Positions 1-11,700 of a stretch of DNA of 64,000 nucleotides are shown piece by piece (within the stretch, counting starts at the first letter, position 1; each line of letters starts with the position of its first letter). The position numbers and the translations under genes were made by a program. Where the stretch lies: positions 2,135,333-2,199,332 of the forward strand of contig JABBOT010000022.1 of assembly GCA_016165875.1 (NCBI GenBank), written 5' to 3'. The stretch comes from Acanthopleura granulata (taxonomy: Eukaryota; Mollusca; Polyplacophora; Chitonida; Chitonidae). Under the pieces are notes generated by a model. The model saw only the letters and a program-made list of their open reading frames with translations. It did not search any database and was not told the origin of the DNA.

Positions 1-3000
1 CGACAATTGAGACTCTTGTTGTAATTAGCAAGAACGCAAATGTAACATATTGCTACTCTTACATACAGCAAAACGATTGTGTAAAAAATAACTATGAACA
101 ATACGAGGATGATAAAGCTAGTCGTGGTATTTAACTTGTGGCATGAGAAAAGTTGAACATATACGATATACAAAAAAGTATGAAGATGTTATCAATACTA
201 CATGTATTTGGCTTCAGAAAGATAACCAGGTATATACGAATGAGATAAAATTAGATCAAAACGACTCACTGAGAGCACACAGCACCTTATAGAACGAAGG
301 CGGTGAAACGTGTTAGTTTTTTTTGTTCTTCTTACAACAAATACACAAGATATATCAATTGTACCGTTGCGAAACCATTCGAGATTTAATTAGCACCATA
401 CAGATGAAAACAAGTAAAGTTTAGGAGATTGGCTAAACCAAACCACTGAAGTTGTGCCCTCCAACGAGGTTTTATACATACATGTATATATAAAAGATCA
501 AACTATGATATATTACACGTTCAAAAGAGTAAATTCAAGAATAATATCATAGAAGTAAACGTGTACGATATAAAGTCATACTATAGATGGACCTGAGAGA
601 GGCTGTGGTATTTCACAGGGCAGTTTATGGAGCTAGAAGAGGGTGAGAAAAATGACACTACAGTAGAACAGGTAATATACAACGTCACACCTTTGTGGGG
701 TACACTTTACATATATAGGTTATACACACTCGTAAAACAATGTCCAAAAATACTCGTTCTTTAGAGGCGACAAGGCATATCTGCTTCGGTAGTGACACCG
801 GTCCCACAGTAAAAATCATGTAGCCTGCGTGTGATCGGATGGAGGCGGATCAGATAAAAGCTGAATCATTAACATGTTCAGCTCAAGGATCTGGACCTGC
901 ATCTAGGGCTAAGCATCAAATGAGTTTATTCGAGGCCGCGGAAATCTGCGCATTAGCGGTTTTACTCGCGCCAACACGCGTTGCTCGCGCTCACACGGCG
1001 GTGTAAACATCGTCAAAACAACATGGAAGTTAATATGGCACTCTGCTTCACGGCCTGATAAGTCCAAAACTAGGTTTCGTTCACGTTCATAATTTACTTA
1101 TGCTATGTAGATTGTTCAGTAATAAAACATACTGCAATTTCTGGCTTTTACATAGCCGTAGTTCTCAGAATATTTTCCAGTATTGTTCATTTTCCTATCC
1201 CTTCCCATGTTAGTGCCCGGATGTCCGGGGTTTCGAATGATTGACTTTCACAATATCACTCTCCTTGGGATCTGTTTTAGAAGTTTTTACCGTATTGATT
1301 TAGTGTTAATGAAAGTATTCTACCATGGTGGCGTAATACATCTGGTTAGGCTTACTGTCCATGAGTAATATTAGAGTTATATTAGACATCTGACACGCTC
1401 CTCATGTTACTGCTTTTTCCACCATGGCCAGGAAGTACTACTAAGATCGTGTTACTTATCCACACTTCGACACACCTCTTACAAAAGCAACGCAGCTCTA
1501 TAGCAACTTTCACTCTTGACATTAGGCATGGTGGCAGATTAAAATCTATCGGTATGCGTCCCTCATATTCATATCTGGCATTTATATTGCAGCTACTGGC
1601 TCACAACATTGGTGACATCTACTGCATCGTCAAAACATTTGCTCTGAAGGAATAAAAAATTGTATGTGTCATAGATTTACGGTGACTTTCTCAAAGACTA
1701 GGGTTTGATATATCTGTCGTAAAACAGTTATCTGTTTAGTACTGACAATGAGGTTACGCATATTCTATATGCATATATCGGTCATGGAAAATGAACTCTC
1801 AGAGTTACGATGGACATTCAAAATACAAGATTGTCAGCCTACAAATGTCCCTGACGACTTCGGCTCAGATCGGATCATGATGTGTCAAAAAGTATAGCTT
1901 GCTAAAGCTACACCCTTCACCAATGTATCCGATCACCTAGTACCGTTATTATTATTGTTATCATCATTATTATTACCTATATCATTTATTATTATGCAGT
2001 AAAATAACGTTGGGCATTACATAAAGCACTACCAAAATAAATCATCACAAATTTTACATGCATAGAGCAATATGTTCATCAAGATTTAACAACTCAAGTT
2101 TCAACTTCTGTGGTTTAGAAAAAACAAACCAAAATCATTTATACGCATACGACAAGTGTGTTAAAGATTTTCTTTACATTTTTTTTTTTATGAGAGATAT
2201 TGTCTCCAAGAGTATGATTTTAAGTACCATGGGTTGCGAGTAACCAGAAATGATAGCAAATGACAGCTACCTTCAGTCTGGAGAAACATGACACTACAAT
2301 TTATCCTTTTTTCTTCTTCTTTATTTATTTAATCCTTCTTGAACCTTATCACGGGTGGAGGAAACGAGAAGGCTGACCGTGAACTACTGTCCTTTTGTAT
2401 GTTTACAGATTTACTCGTCCACCTGTGACGTGTACGTACATCATGGTGAGGCACGGCAAGCCTCCTGTGTAATTCATGCAAGACTACACAAGCGCACCAC
2501 TTCTAGCAATCCAAGAAAGAATACGGTACATGGCCTTTGCACGAGGACACTTGACTGAAATGAATGCTGCTACTAGTTCTACCCAGTTACACGTTAGCCT
2601 TAACTAGGTGATATAATGAAATCTCTCAACGCAAACCTTCATTTACATATCAACATGTCTGCGATGAACTTCTGAGAGTAATACTCCGAATGGTGACAAC
2701 AGCTTCGGTCAGGCATTGTTCGAATAAACTTGAAATGCATGACCTCTGCTATGGCGATAACGTAGATCACTGGAAGCAGGGAAATCTTGATTATTCCCTG
2801 TCCAAAAAGTGCCACTCTATGAAATTTTGATCTAAATAAAAAGAGTTACACACACGTCTTTATGCTTTCTGTGCGCTTCAACATTAACCCAAACAGTCCA
2901 ATAAAATATACACATGTACACAATAAATACACACATTAGAACAGTTTACAACAACATCACACAAGAGATCTACACATGTCTCCATGGAGAAGAGCTATCT

Positions 3001-5276
3001 TTCATTTCTACTCAAATAATTGGGTACTGCTTATTCCAATGAGATTGAGGTAATGGGTGACATCAAATATGTCAGAATATCCGTAGTAATTATACATTAA
3101 TCGAATATTATTACAAATACTTCTGTAAACATGCAGAAAATATGAAGTTGATTAAAAATACTGGACATAAAAAAGGGTGATATAAAATGAATATTTGGAC
3201 AGGTTAAAACAACACAAATTAAGCCACGGGGAGTCACATGCAGCCTATACTTTAGAACATGTAAAATATAAAGCAGTAAAATATATTTTCTAAAGAATAA
3301 ATGACACCCAAGAACATATATACAACAAATGCTAGTCCCAGAGAATGATAACTCCCATGCAAAGCAAATTTCAGAAATGTCTGTCAAGTAGTTTTGTTTC
3401 GGCAACACCTTTCTTACTTGTTTAGACACATACACTGTGTGTACAATGAATTTACAAAGCATGCATTCATGAGAAAAGTGTTGCTGCCAAAGATTTACTA
3501 TAACAATGTCAGTCAACTGCCAGATAAGCAGCAAGGCCGAGTAAAATATACAATACCATCTGCTTTAAATCATATAATGGCAGTTCGTTTAATGCACCAG
3601 TACTATGCAAATTTAGTTTCTGTGCCTTTGTTTTTATCCAAGTTTTATCCAAAAATTATTCAAAAGAAAAGAACACGTTTATACAACCTATACCTTAAAA
3701 GAAAGAGCCTTACTTATAGCTAAATAAAAAATCTCAATTTTCTGGTGGAAGTGCTTGTTATTTGAGTATTTAATAGTTAAACACCCAAGACTGAGAAGCC
3801 TTTTAGGCCGCCATTTTAACAGATTGCTTACGTCATTGTGCTTAGCTTTGCAAAGTAGCTTTTCTGTCTTTCAGGGTAAAAAAAAAAATATCATGTAGAT
3901 TACGTAATGGTGGGATTCAGTGGGGACCCCAGCTCAAGGTCTAATGACAGTGAATGTAACTTCGGCTTACAAGGCTACCAGTTTGAACTGCAGAGGAGTG
4001 AGGCCGATATCAGTCGTTCGACTGACCACACATCAAGCTCAAGTGAGTGGGAATCGGGATTTCTGGCTTTGACGGGGCAATCTGTGAAAGGACAGGTTGC
4101 ACTCTCTGCCTTCGCGACATTGCAATTCAGACACAATTTGGCAGCCTACAGCCATGCATGTAGGCCTGATGTGGCCCTCTAGTACATCTCAAACTCTTCC
4201 TTTCTCAAGTTGGCTTTAACAGAACTTAAATCCACGATTATCATGATGTACGAACATATTTAACTGAGAAATGCACGTTAATTAAATGGTACGAGAAAAA
4301 CCTTGAGCACAGTCATGTCACAATGAACATTCAAGAGCAGGAAAGGAGCATTTTCAATGGACAAGCCTAAAACATGGCGGGACATTCTATGTGCCCCAAA
4401 TAGGTGGATTTGGTAAAAAAAGGCGATGTTTAAAAGAGTTTGTCTCTTTCATGAAACCTTTCTAAAATGTAAAAAAATAGTATTCCACACAGTTTGTATA
4501 GCTCTTTCATTTAATGTGCAGGTTGTATAAATGTGTTCTTGTCTTTTAAGTAGTTTTCTCCGTATATGTGCACCATCAAGATGAATACATGTCTATACTA
4601 TTGTATTACATTGTGCGAAACCACAAAAACATATTAAAACCAACACGACACATATTTCACATACCATAATACAAACTGTGCTTACATGAATAACAGAAGT
4701 CATCATAAGTAATATTAAAAGCAAAGATCATATTTAAATGCATAAATCTATATTTCCAACGATATTAAAAAAAAGACAACACTTGCTTTTACATTGATTT
4801 CCACATCTGTTATCATTGCTGAAGTGCTCGCTCAATAAAACTAGTGCAAAACTTATGCTGTAGCACATAAGAACCATCGCAAAACAAAGCTTGTAAGCTG
4901 AGGGTGTGGAGACACATTATTGTCTGCAGTTTCATGCGCAACACTATTTACTGTCTGAAATACCAGCAGTATAAACAGGAAATAATAGGTGTCTGTGAAT
5001 TCTGTTTCTTTTATAGCACTACAACAAGAGTTAAATTCCAACACTGGGCTTGCTTCAACTCCACTGGAGCCAATTACCTGGAATATTTACTAAACATCTG
5101 GGATGTAAAACCATTGTTGAAATAAACAACGTAATGTAGAGTTTCATTATTAACACATGACTGTGACAACTCAAATCGCTGACTGACCACGTGTAAAATA
5201 CGCCGAGATAAGACACATGTAGAGACTCCCACTAAATAACTCAACAGGATCACACGAGGCACCGCGTTCTAAACAA
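1..5276. other. Flanking DNA without a recognisable gene
   Basis: AT-rich sequence with only short, uninformative open frames on both strands. It holds an ATT microsatellite (about 1947-1997), a small CpG-dense patch (about 930-1010) and a stretch with two bZIP-like sites (3833 TTACGTCA, 3901 TTACGTAA). No family match could be made. Confidence 0.5.
1947..1997. repeat. ATT/ATC microsatellite
   Basis: Interrupted ATT and ATC triplets (ATTATTATTATTGTTATC, then ATTATTATT runs). Confidence 0.8.
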
Positions 5277-5652
5277 TTTAATAATAGCTGCACTATCAGG
5301 AGACAACACTGTAGTGTTTTGGGCAGAATTTAAAGTGTGTAAGAGGAACTGTGTAAAGTGTTACTCAGATCTTCATACTTTTCACACAGTTATGGCAAAC
5401 CATCACACATGGAATACACTTGCCAATATAGTGTTCACATGGTGAATGAACATTACAAGCATTATTCACCAATCACAATCTTACCTATCATCACTTATCA
5501 CTAGCTCAAATACTTATCCACACAACGAAAAATTTACTTTCATCTTTTTCTCTTTGTTACCAAATTTTGCACAAGCATCCAGCTACCTATCACTTCAGAT
5601 AAAATGATAAAACAAATATTTTTCAGTATGTAGAGAGCCATTAAAGCAGATA
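5277..5652 (-). other. Probable 3' UTR with a candidate ATTAAA polyadenylation signal
   Basis: The DNA after the stop codon is AT-rich and has no further LG coding. The first plausible signal on the minus strand is an ATTAAA near 5277, followed by a GT-rich stretch (5262-5235). Other hexamers, such as AATAAATAAA near 2325, would give a much longer UTR, so the true end is uncertain. Confidence 0.35.
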
Positions 5653-5798
5653 TCATAAGACAGGGCAGGAGACTTTGTTAATCTCTACAGACTGGATCAA
5701 ACTGTACCAGTTCACAGGCAAACCGTTGATGAAGACATTTTTCATACATCCCTCAAAGTTTATCTGACTAAAAGAGGCTCCCTGGGGTAAGGCATATG
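5653..5798 (-). CDS. LAMA1/2-like: Laminin alpha exon 54: end of LG5, stop codon
   Basis: Phase 1 in; [20 protein letters not shown] then [20 protein letters not shown] and KVSCPVL, then TGA at 5655-5653. FxGCMKNVxINGxPV with a final SCP is how laminin alpha chains end, so the C-terminus is complete. Confidence 0.95.
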
Positions 5799-8700
5799 CT
5801 GAAACACAAATAAACACAAAAAAAATGTAACCATTTTCTATTCTTGTTTTCTATTTTGGTTGTTTGATAGAAATGTCTTTGGGTGAACTTTGAAAGTAAG
5901 CTAAGTTACTTTAGAGAACTGATGGTCCACACTAAATATGCAAAACTTCTATGCACAAAATTTCATCACATGAAGAAACATTTTGCAAACCAATGACTAA
6001 TTGAAATAAAGAACATCCTCAAAACTACAAAACTTGTGCACATATCTGGCTGGTTCTGAACTTGGTCAGAGGTAACACAAAATAAAAAAGTGCACTAAAT
6101 TTTATCAGACAAGGACCATGTTGAACAGATATTGCACAAAAACTGATGGCCAATCAGTAACAAGGAACTGAATGAAACGTAAATCAAAGAGTGACACACT
6201 GACCCAAATTAATATCTCTTGCTTTTCACAGACACTTGAGATAACAAAAACAGGCCCTCAAAATCTATTAAATTAATTTTCACTTTCAAGAGTATTGTTA
6301 ATTAAAAGTTTAAAATTAAAATTTCAGCAATTAAAGATGTTTGTGCCCATAAAAGCCGACTGGATCATTTAGAAAGTGCGACATTTGTTTCCAGGCCTGC
6401 ATAACCTGGATATTCAAGTGAAATCGGCAAAAGAGGCTAATTAAGTCAGTTGCCTTCCAAACAACATTACGTGGGTTGCATTATTTGTCCTTAATTAAAT
6501 CTAAGACAAGGTAAGACGGGTGAAACCCTGCGGTTAGACAAGGTGTAGGACACTGTTGTTTACCTGGAAATCCTCCGATGAAGAGAGGATGCTTTGATCC
6601 CGTGGGTTTGCTGTCTGATTGGTCGAAGGCGTATGACACATTTCCCTCGTCCACACGTAGAGTAATAACCCTCTGAATCACCTCCGCCTTCACGACATGC
6701 CATCTCTGGTCACAGAGTGCAAAGTCCGTGTCGTACTGACTCTCCGCTGAGAACACCCCGGCACTGCTCCTCATGCTGAACTTCAGCTGTCAACACAAAT
6801 GTTTGAGATAGAACAACACCTAATAGGAGGCTTAATACCAGCTCACCTGTCCTCTGCAATGTGACATAATACAATCTGCCTAACAGGGAAAGAGGGCTTT
6901 CTCCAGGGGTGGAGGAGCAGACAGCCAGGCCCTCTTCACTAATTGAAGTTTGGGTATCTCTGCCCCCTTCTCCTCCATTAATTAGCCTCAGACAATTAAA
7001 AAAAAGAGACAGCCATTTGGTTAAAAAGAAAAATGCTTTTGGATTATGCTGATCTATATACATGTATTGTGACTTGTGAGTCTGATATGCATCTTTTCTC
7101 ACCCCAATAAAATTGCTTTAATAGAGAACATCTGGGTTACAAGAAAAGACTAAATGTTGATTTCATCACACTGACCACCAACACCAAATTTTGGTGAACT
7201 GCCAGGTCAGTTTTGACATAGGCTAGAATTTATTTATATGTAAAGTGAATTGGAATGAATTTATATGTGAGTCTCACAAGTTCACCCAGGTGGAGGCACT
7301 ACCTGAAACATAGCTGCAACTGAACCTGCTTGAGCCCACCAAGTCATTGGTCAACGGTTATTTACTTGCAGTGAGAGTGTATCACTGTGGCTTAATGAAC
7401 CAGAAATGCTACTTGGGGAGTGAGGAGGAGTGGGGGAGGGGGTAGAGAGGATTTTGTTCAAGTTGAAATTGTGAATATCCTGTAAGTATCTATAGTTGGT
7501 ATGCTAATGCAATAACTTCACTCACCTTTCTCTTGTTAAGCTCCAGGGTCAGGACAGGAAGGCCCTCATACAGCACACTTGGTGACTCACCTTTTCCTTG
7601 TGTAGCTCTAATGCCAAGATAGGAGAGCCTTCACACAGCACATTCTGTGACTCTCTAGTGTAGCTCTAGTGTCAGGGTGGGAGAGCCCTCATACAGCACA
7701 CTTTTTGACTCACCTTCCCCTGGCACAGCTTCAATGCTGGGGCAGGTAGTCCTCATACAACACACTTTGTAACTCACCTTTCCATGGTGTAGCTTCAATG
7801 CCAGGGCAGGAGCTCTCATACAGCACACTTTGTAACTCACCTTTCCATGGTGTAGCTCCAATGCCGGGGCAGGAGCCCTCATACAGCACACTTTGTGACT
7901 CACCACCTGGTGGAACTCCAATGCCAGGGCAGGTAGTCCTCATACAACACACTTTGTAACTCACCTTTCCATGGTGTAGCTCCAATGCTGGGGCAGGAAG
8001 CCCTCATACAGCACACTTTGTAACTCGCCTTTCCATGGTGTAGCTCCAATGCCGGGGCAGGAGCCCTCATACAGCACACTTTGTGACTCACTACCTGGTG
8101 GAACTCCAATGCCAGGGCAGGAAGTCCTCATACACACTGTAGCTCCAATGCTGGGGCAGGAGAACCTCATGCATCACACTTTGTGACTCATCTTTCCCAT
8201 GTGTAGCTCTAGTTTCAGGACAGGAGAGCCTTCACACAGCACACTTTGTGACTCACCTTTCCCTGGTGTAGCTCCAATGCCAGGGTAGGAGTGCCCTCAT
8301 ACAGCACACTTTGTGACTCACCTTTCCATGGTGTAGCTCCAATGCTGGGGCAGGAAGTCCTCATACAACACACTTTGTAACTCACCTTTCCATGGTGTAG
8401 CTCCAATGCTGGGGCAGGAGCCCTCATACAGCACACTTTTTGACTCACCTTCCCCTGGCACAGCTCCAATGCTGGGGCAGGAGCCCTCATACAACACACT
8501 TTGTAACTCACCTTTCCATGGTGTAGCTCCAATGCCGGGGCAGGAGCCCTCATACAGCACACTTTGTGACTCACTACCTGGTGGAACTCCAATGCCAGGG
8601 CAGGAAGTCCTCATACACACTGTAGCTCCAATGCCGGGGCAGGAGAACCTCATGCATCACACTTTGTGACTCATCTTTCCCATGTGTAGCTCTAGTTTCA

Positions 8701-11700
8701 GGACAGGAGAGCCTTCACACAGCACACTTTGTGACTCACCTTTCCCTGGTGTAGCTCCAATGCCAGGGTAGGAGAGCCCTCATACAGCACACTTTGTGAC
8801 TCACCTTTCCATGGTGTAGCTCCAATGCCGGGGCAGGAGCCCTCATACAGCACACTTTGTGACTCACTACCTGGTGGAACTCCAATGCCAGGGCAGGTAG
8901 TCCTCATACAACACACTTTGTAACTAACCTTTCCATGGTGTAGCTCCAATGCCGGGGCAGGAGCCCTCATACAGCACACTTTGTGACTCACTACCTGGTG
9001 GAACTCCAGTGCCAGGGCAGGAAGTCCTCATACACACTGTAGCTCCAATGCCGGGGCAGGAGAACCTCATGCATCACACTTTGTGACTCATCTTTCCCAT
9101 GTGTAGCTCTAGTTTCAGGACAGGAGAGCCTTCACACAGCACACTTTGTGACTCACCTTTCCCTGGTGTAGCTCCAATGCCAGGGCAGGAGAGCCCTCAT
9201 AGCTGCTCACAGATAAAAGCACCCCATCAGGTTTGTGAGTACGGAAAGTCAGGATGATCAGAATGGCTTGGCCCAGATTGAAGCTTTGGTCTGAACACAA
9301 AGAGATAGGGGTAAAAATATCAAGGTTGCATTTTGGCAAGTCATGCTCTTTCTGACCAGATGTGGACAATCAGAAGAACTGAGCCTGCAAAAAGTGATGG
9401 AATATACTGTTATCATGATGTAAATTCATGCATTTTTTTTTCATTGAAAATTTACTGTTTTAGTTACAGAATACAGTTCTATCTGTGTGTTGGCCTGTCT
9501 TAAATCTCTCAGTTACTACTCTATCTGTTAAAAATGGCCATTCACTTAAAGGAATTTGTAAATTTTATCCTCAAACGATGAAATCGTTTCCTGGACTAAG
9601 TATTCACAACAGGGTGTCCAGATTAAACAGCTGTTGCTACCTTTAGCGCTCCCCAAATAATCAAATGTGAAAAAACATCATTACCCCACCCCCTTCTAAT
9701 CCTTTTACAGGCAAATTACACAGCTTGTTGGGACACTGAAGTGATCTGATGACAAAACTACTTGTTAAGGCACTAAAGTGATCTGATGACAAAACTACTT
9801 GTTAAGGCCCTAAAGTGATCTGACGACAAAACTACTTGTTAAGGCACTAAAGTGATCTGATGACAAAACTACTTGTTAAGGCACTAAAGTGATCTGATGA
9901 CAAAACTACTTGTTAAGGCACTAAAGTGATCTGATGACAAAACTACTTGTTAAGGCACTAAAGTGATCTGATGACAAAACTACTTGTTAAGGCACTAAAG
10001 TGATCTGATGACAAAACTACTTGTTAAGGCACTAAAGTGATCTGATGACAAAACTACTTGTTAAGGCCCTAAAGTGATCTCATGACAAAACTACTTGTTG
10101 GGACACTTACATAACCGACTGATAAAACCACTTGTGAGCACACTGAAGTTATAATTACCAAAGACCCCATAGGAGTATCCATTGAAGTAGGCTCCTTTCT
10201 CCACCTTAGAATAACACGGTTCCACCCCGCTCACTACCGAAGCGTTCTTCAGGTGAAAGAGTCCATCATTGACAGTGAACCTCCGCAGACAACCCCTAAT
10301 GCTGTGTGACACCTGAAAACATATGAGGGACTACACTAAATCTGCTATGAAAACGCTGATTGTTTAATGTCACATTGTAAAGGACTTCAAATTTCACCCT
10401 ATAAAACTGTATTTTTAGAACCTAGGCATCGAAACCGACATCTGTATATCAGTCGTCACCCAAAATGGGTGTTCCGGGTCAATAATCGCAAGACCAATTT
10501 CCAAATACAACAAACAACACAAACCACCAAAGAACTAAGAAAGTATATAAACTATAAAAAAAATTAGGACAGATTCATGCAAAGAGAAGCAGTCAACAGT
10601 TTTCAATGAAGATGAAAAGATGAAACGAATGAAACGAAACCACTGTCTTTCTACAGGTACAAGTCCAGGTAAGATGTACCGTCTGGAGAATGTGTAGTTT
10701 CCTTTAAATCCACGGAAGATGGATACATATCTTTCACAACCTTTGTTATATACGTGTTGCTTACAGCCAGAAAATCACTGATATATCATTTGGTTAATCG
10801 GGAAGATAAAGCCTAATGAAGATTACTCTTTAATAATGTCTGCATACAGTCATATTCATAAGAGAACAGGAATAGGTCTGCCAAAAGTGAGGCACTACAA
10901 ACATCATAAAACATTACTTTTGGTGCTGGAATGAACATTTTTTTCAACACTATATTATCCTACCTCCCAGAACTCTAATAATGTGACAAAATGTTCAACT
11001 GAAAGTGAATGATCAACTTTTAGGTCATTTACCTTACTGAAGAATTTTTCACTTATATGATGGTTATCAGTTTTACTGGTGAAGGAAACTGAAGATCACA
11101 CAATTAAATCACCTGCCTTTGCCTACTTTACTACCATTATGAAGGAACAATCTGATAGTGTTTTGATCTCTACAGGCTTATTGGATACAAGTTATTACAG
11201 TGTCAGGTTACTGGGTTGAACCGATCTTGTACAGGTTGAAAAACCCTAGAATTCTGATATAAAGCGACTGCACAGGCCAATGCAGTCCACCCAGAATACA
11301 ATCTTTCTGCCACTTCACATTATTGCATCTATTATCACTTTACCTTGGAAACTGATTCACTGTCAAAAACATAATGATAATTAAACATCTTTGGATAGAA
11401 TTGTCCAAGCAATGGTATGCGAAAGTTTCACAAAAAAGGAAACTAGCCGATATTTCACTGTTCACAATGATACGATCTTGCTAATGCTTGGATGATTATT
11501 CTAAGACACCAGATAGGTAACCACCAGAGAAAGAGAAAGGCCTGCAGAACATCATTTACCATCATATTTATGCAAGGTAGATGTAAGGGAGATAACTCAC
11601 CAGTCCTTGTCTGATCTTGTACTCCCTGGGTAGTCCACCCACATACATGGGAGCAGTTACGTTCAGACGGCGAGGGATTCCACCCCGCAGGATGGGGCCT

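Noticed and set aside
3097..3534. 145-codon minus-strand ORF
   Set aside because: Its composition is that of AT-rich noncoding DNA, and it has no family resemblance and no link to laminin's C-terminus, which is complete at 5653.
3907..4182. 91-codon plus-strand ORF
   Set aside because: Slightly better composition than its surroundings, but no recognisable domain and no supporting splice or start evidence; left as uncertain.
7655..8991. Minus-strand ORFs of 69-125 codons with a 21-residue repeat containing [14 protein letters not shown]
   Set aside because: They are the intronic copies of exon 52's end and donor in frame; each repeat contains a GT donor and there is no independent start or acceptor.
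9745..10108. CRISPR-like regular repeats
   Set aside because: The 37 bp units are head to tail with no unique spacers, and this is an intron of an animal gene.
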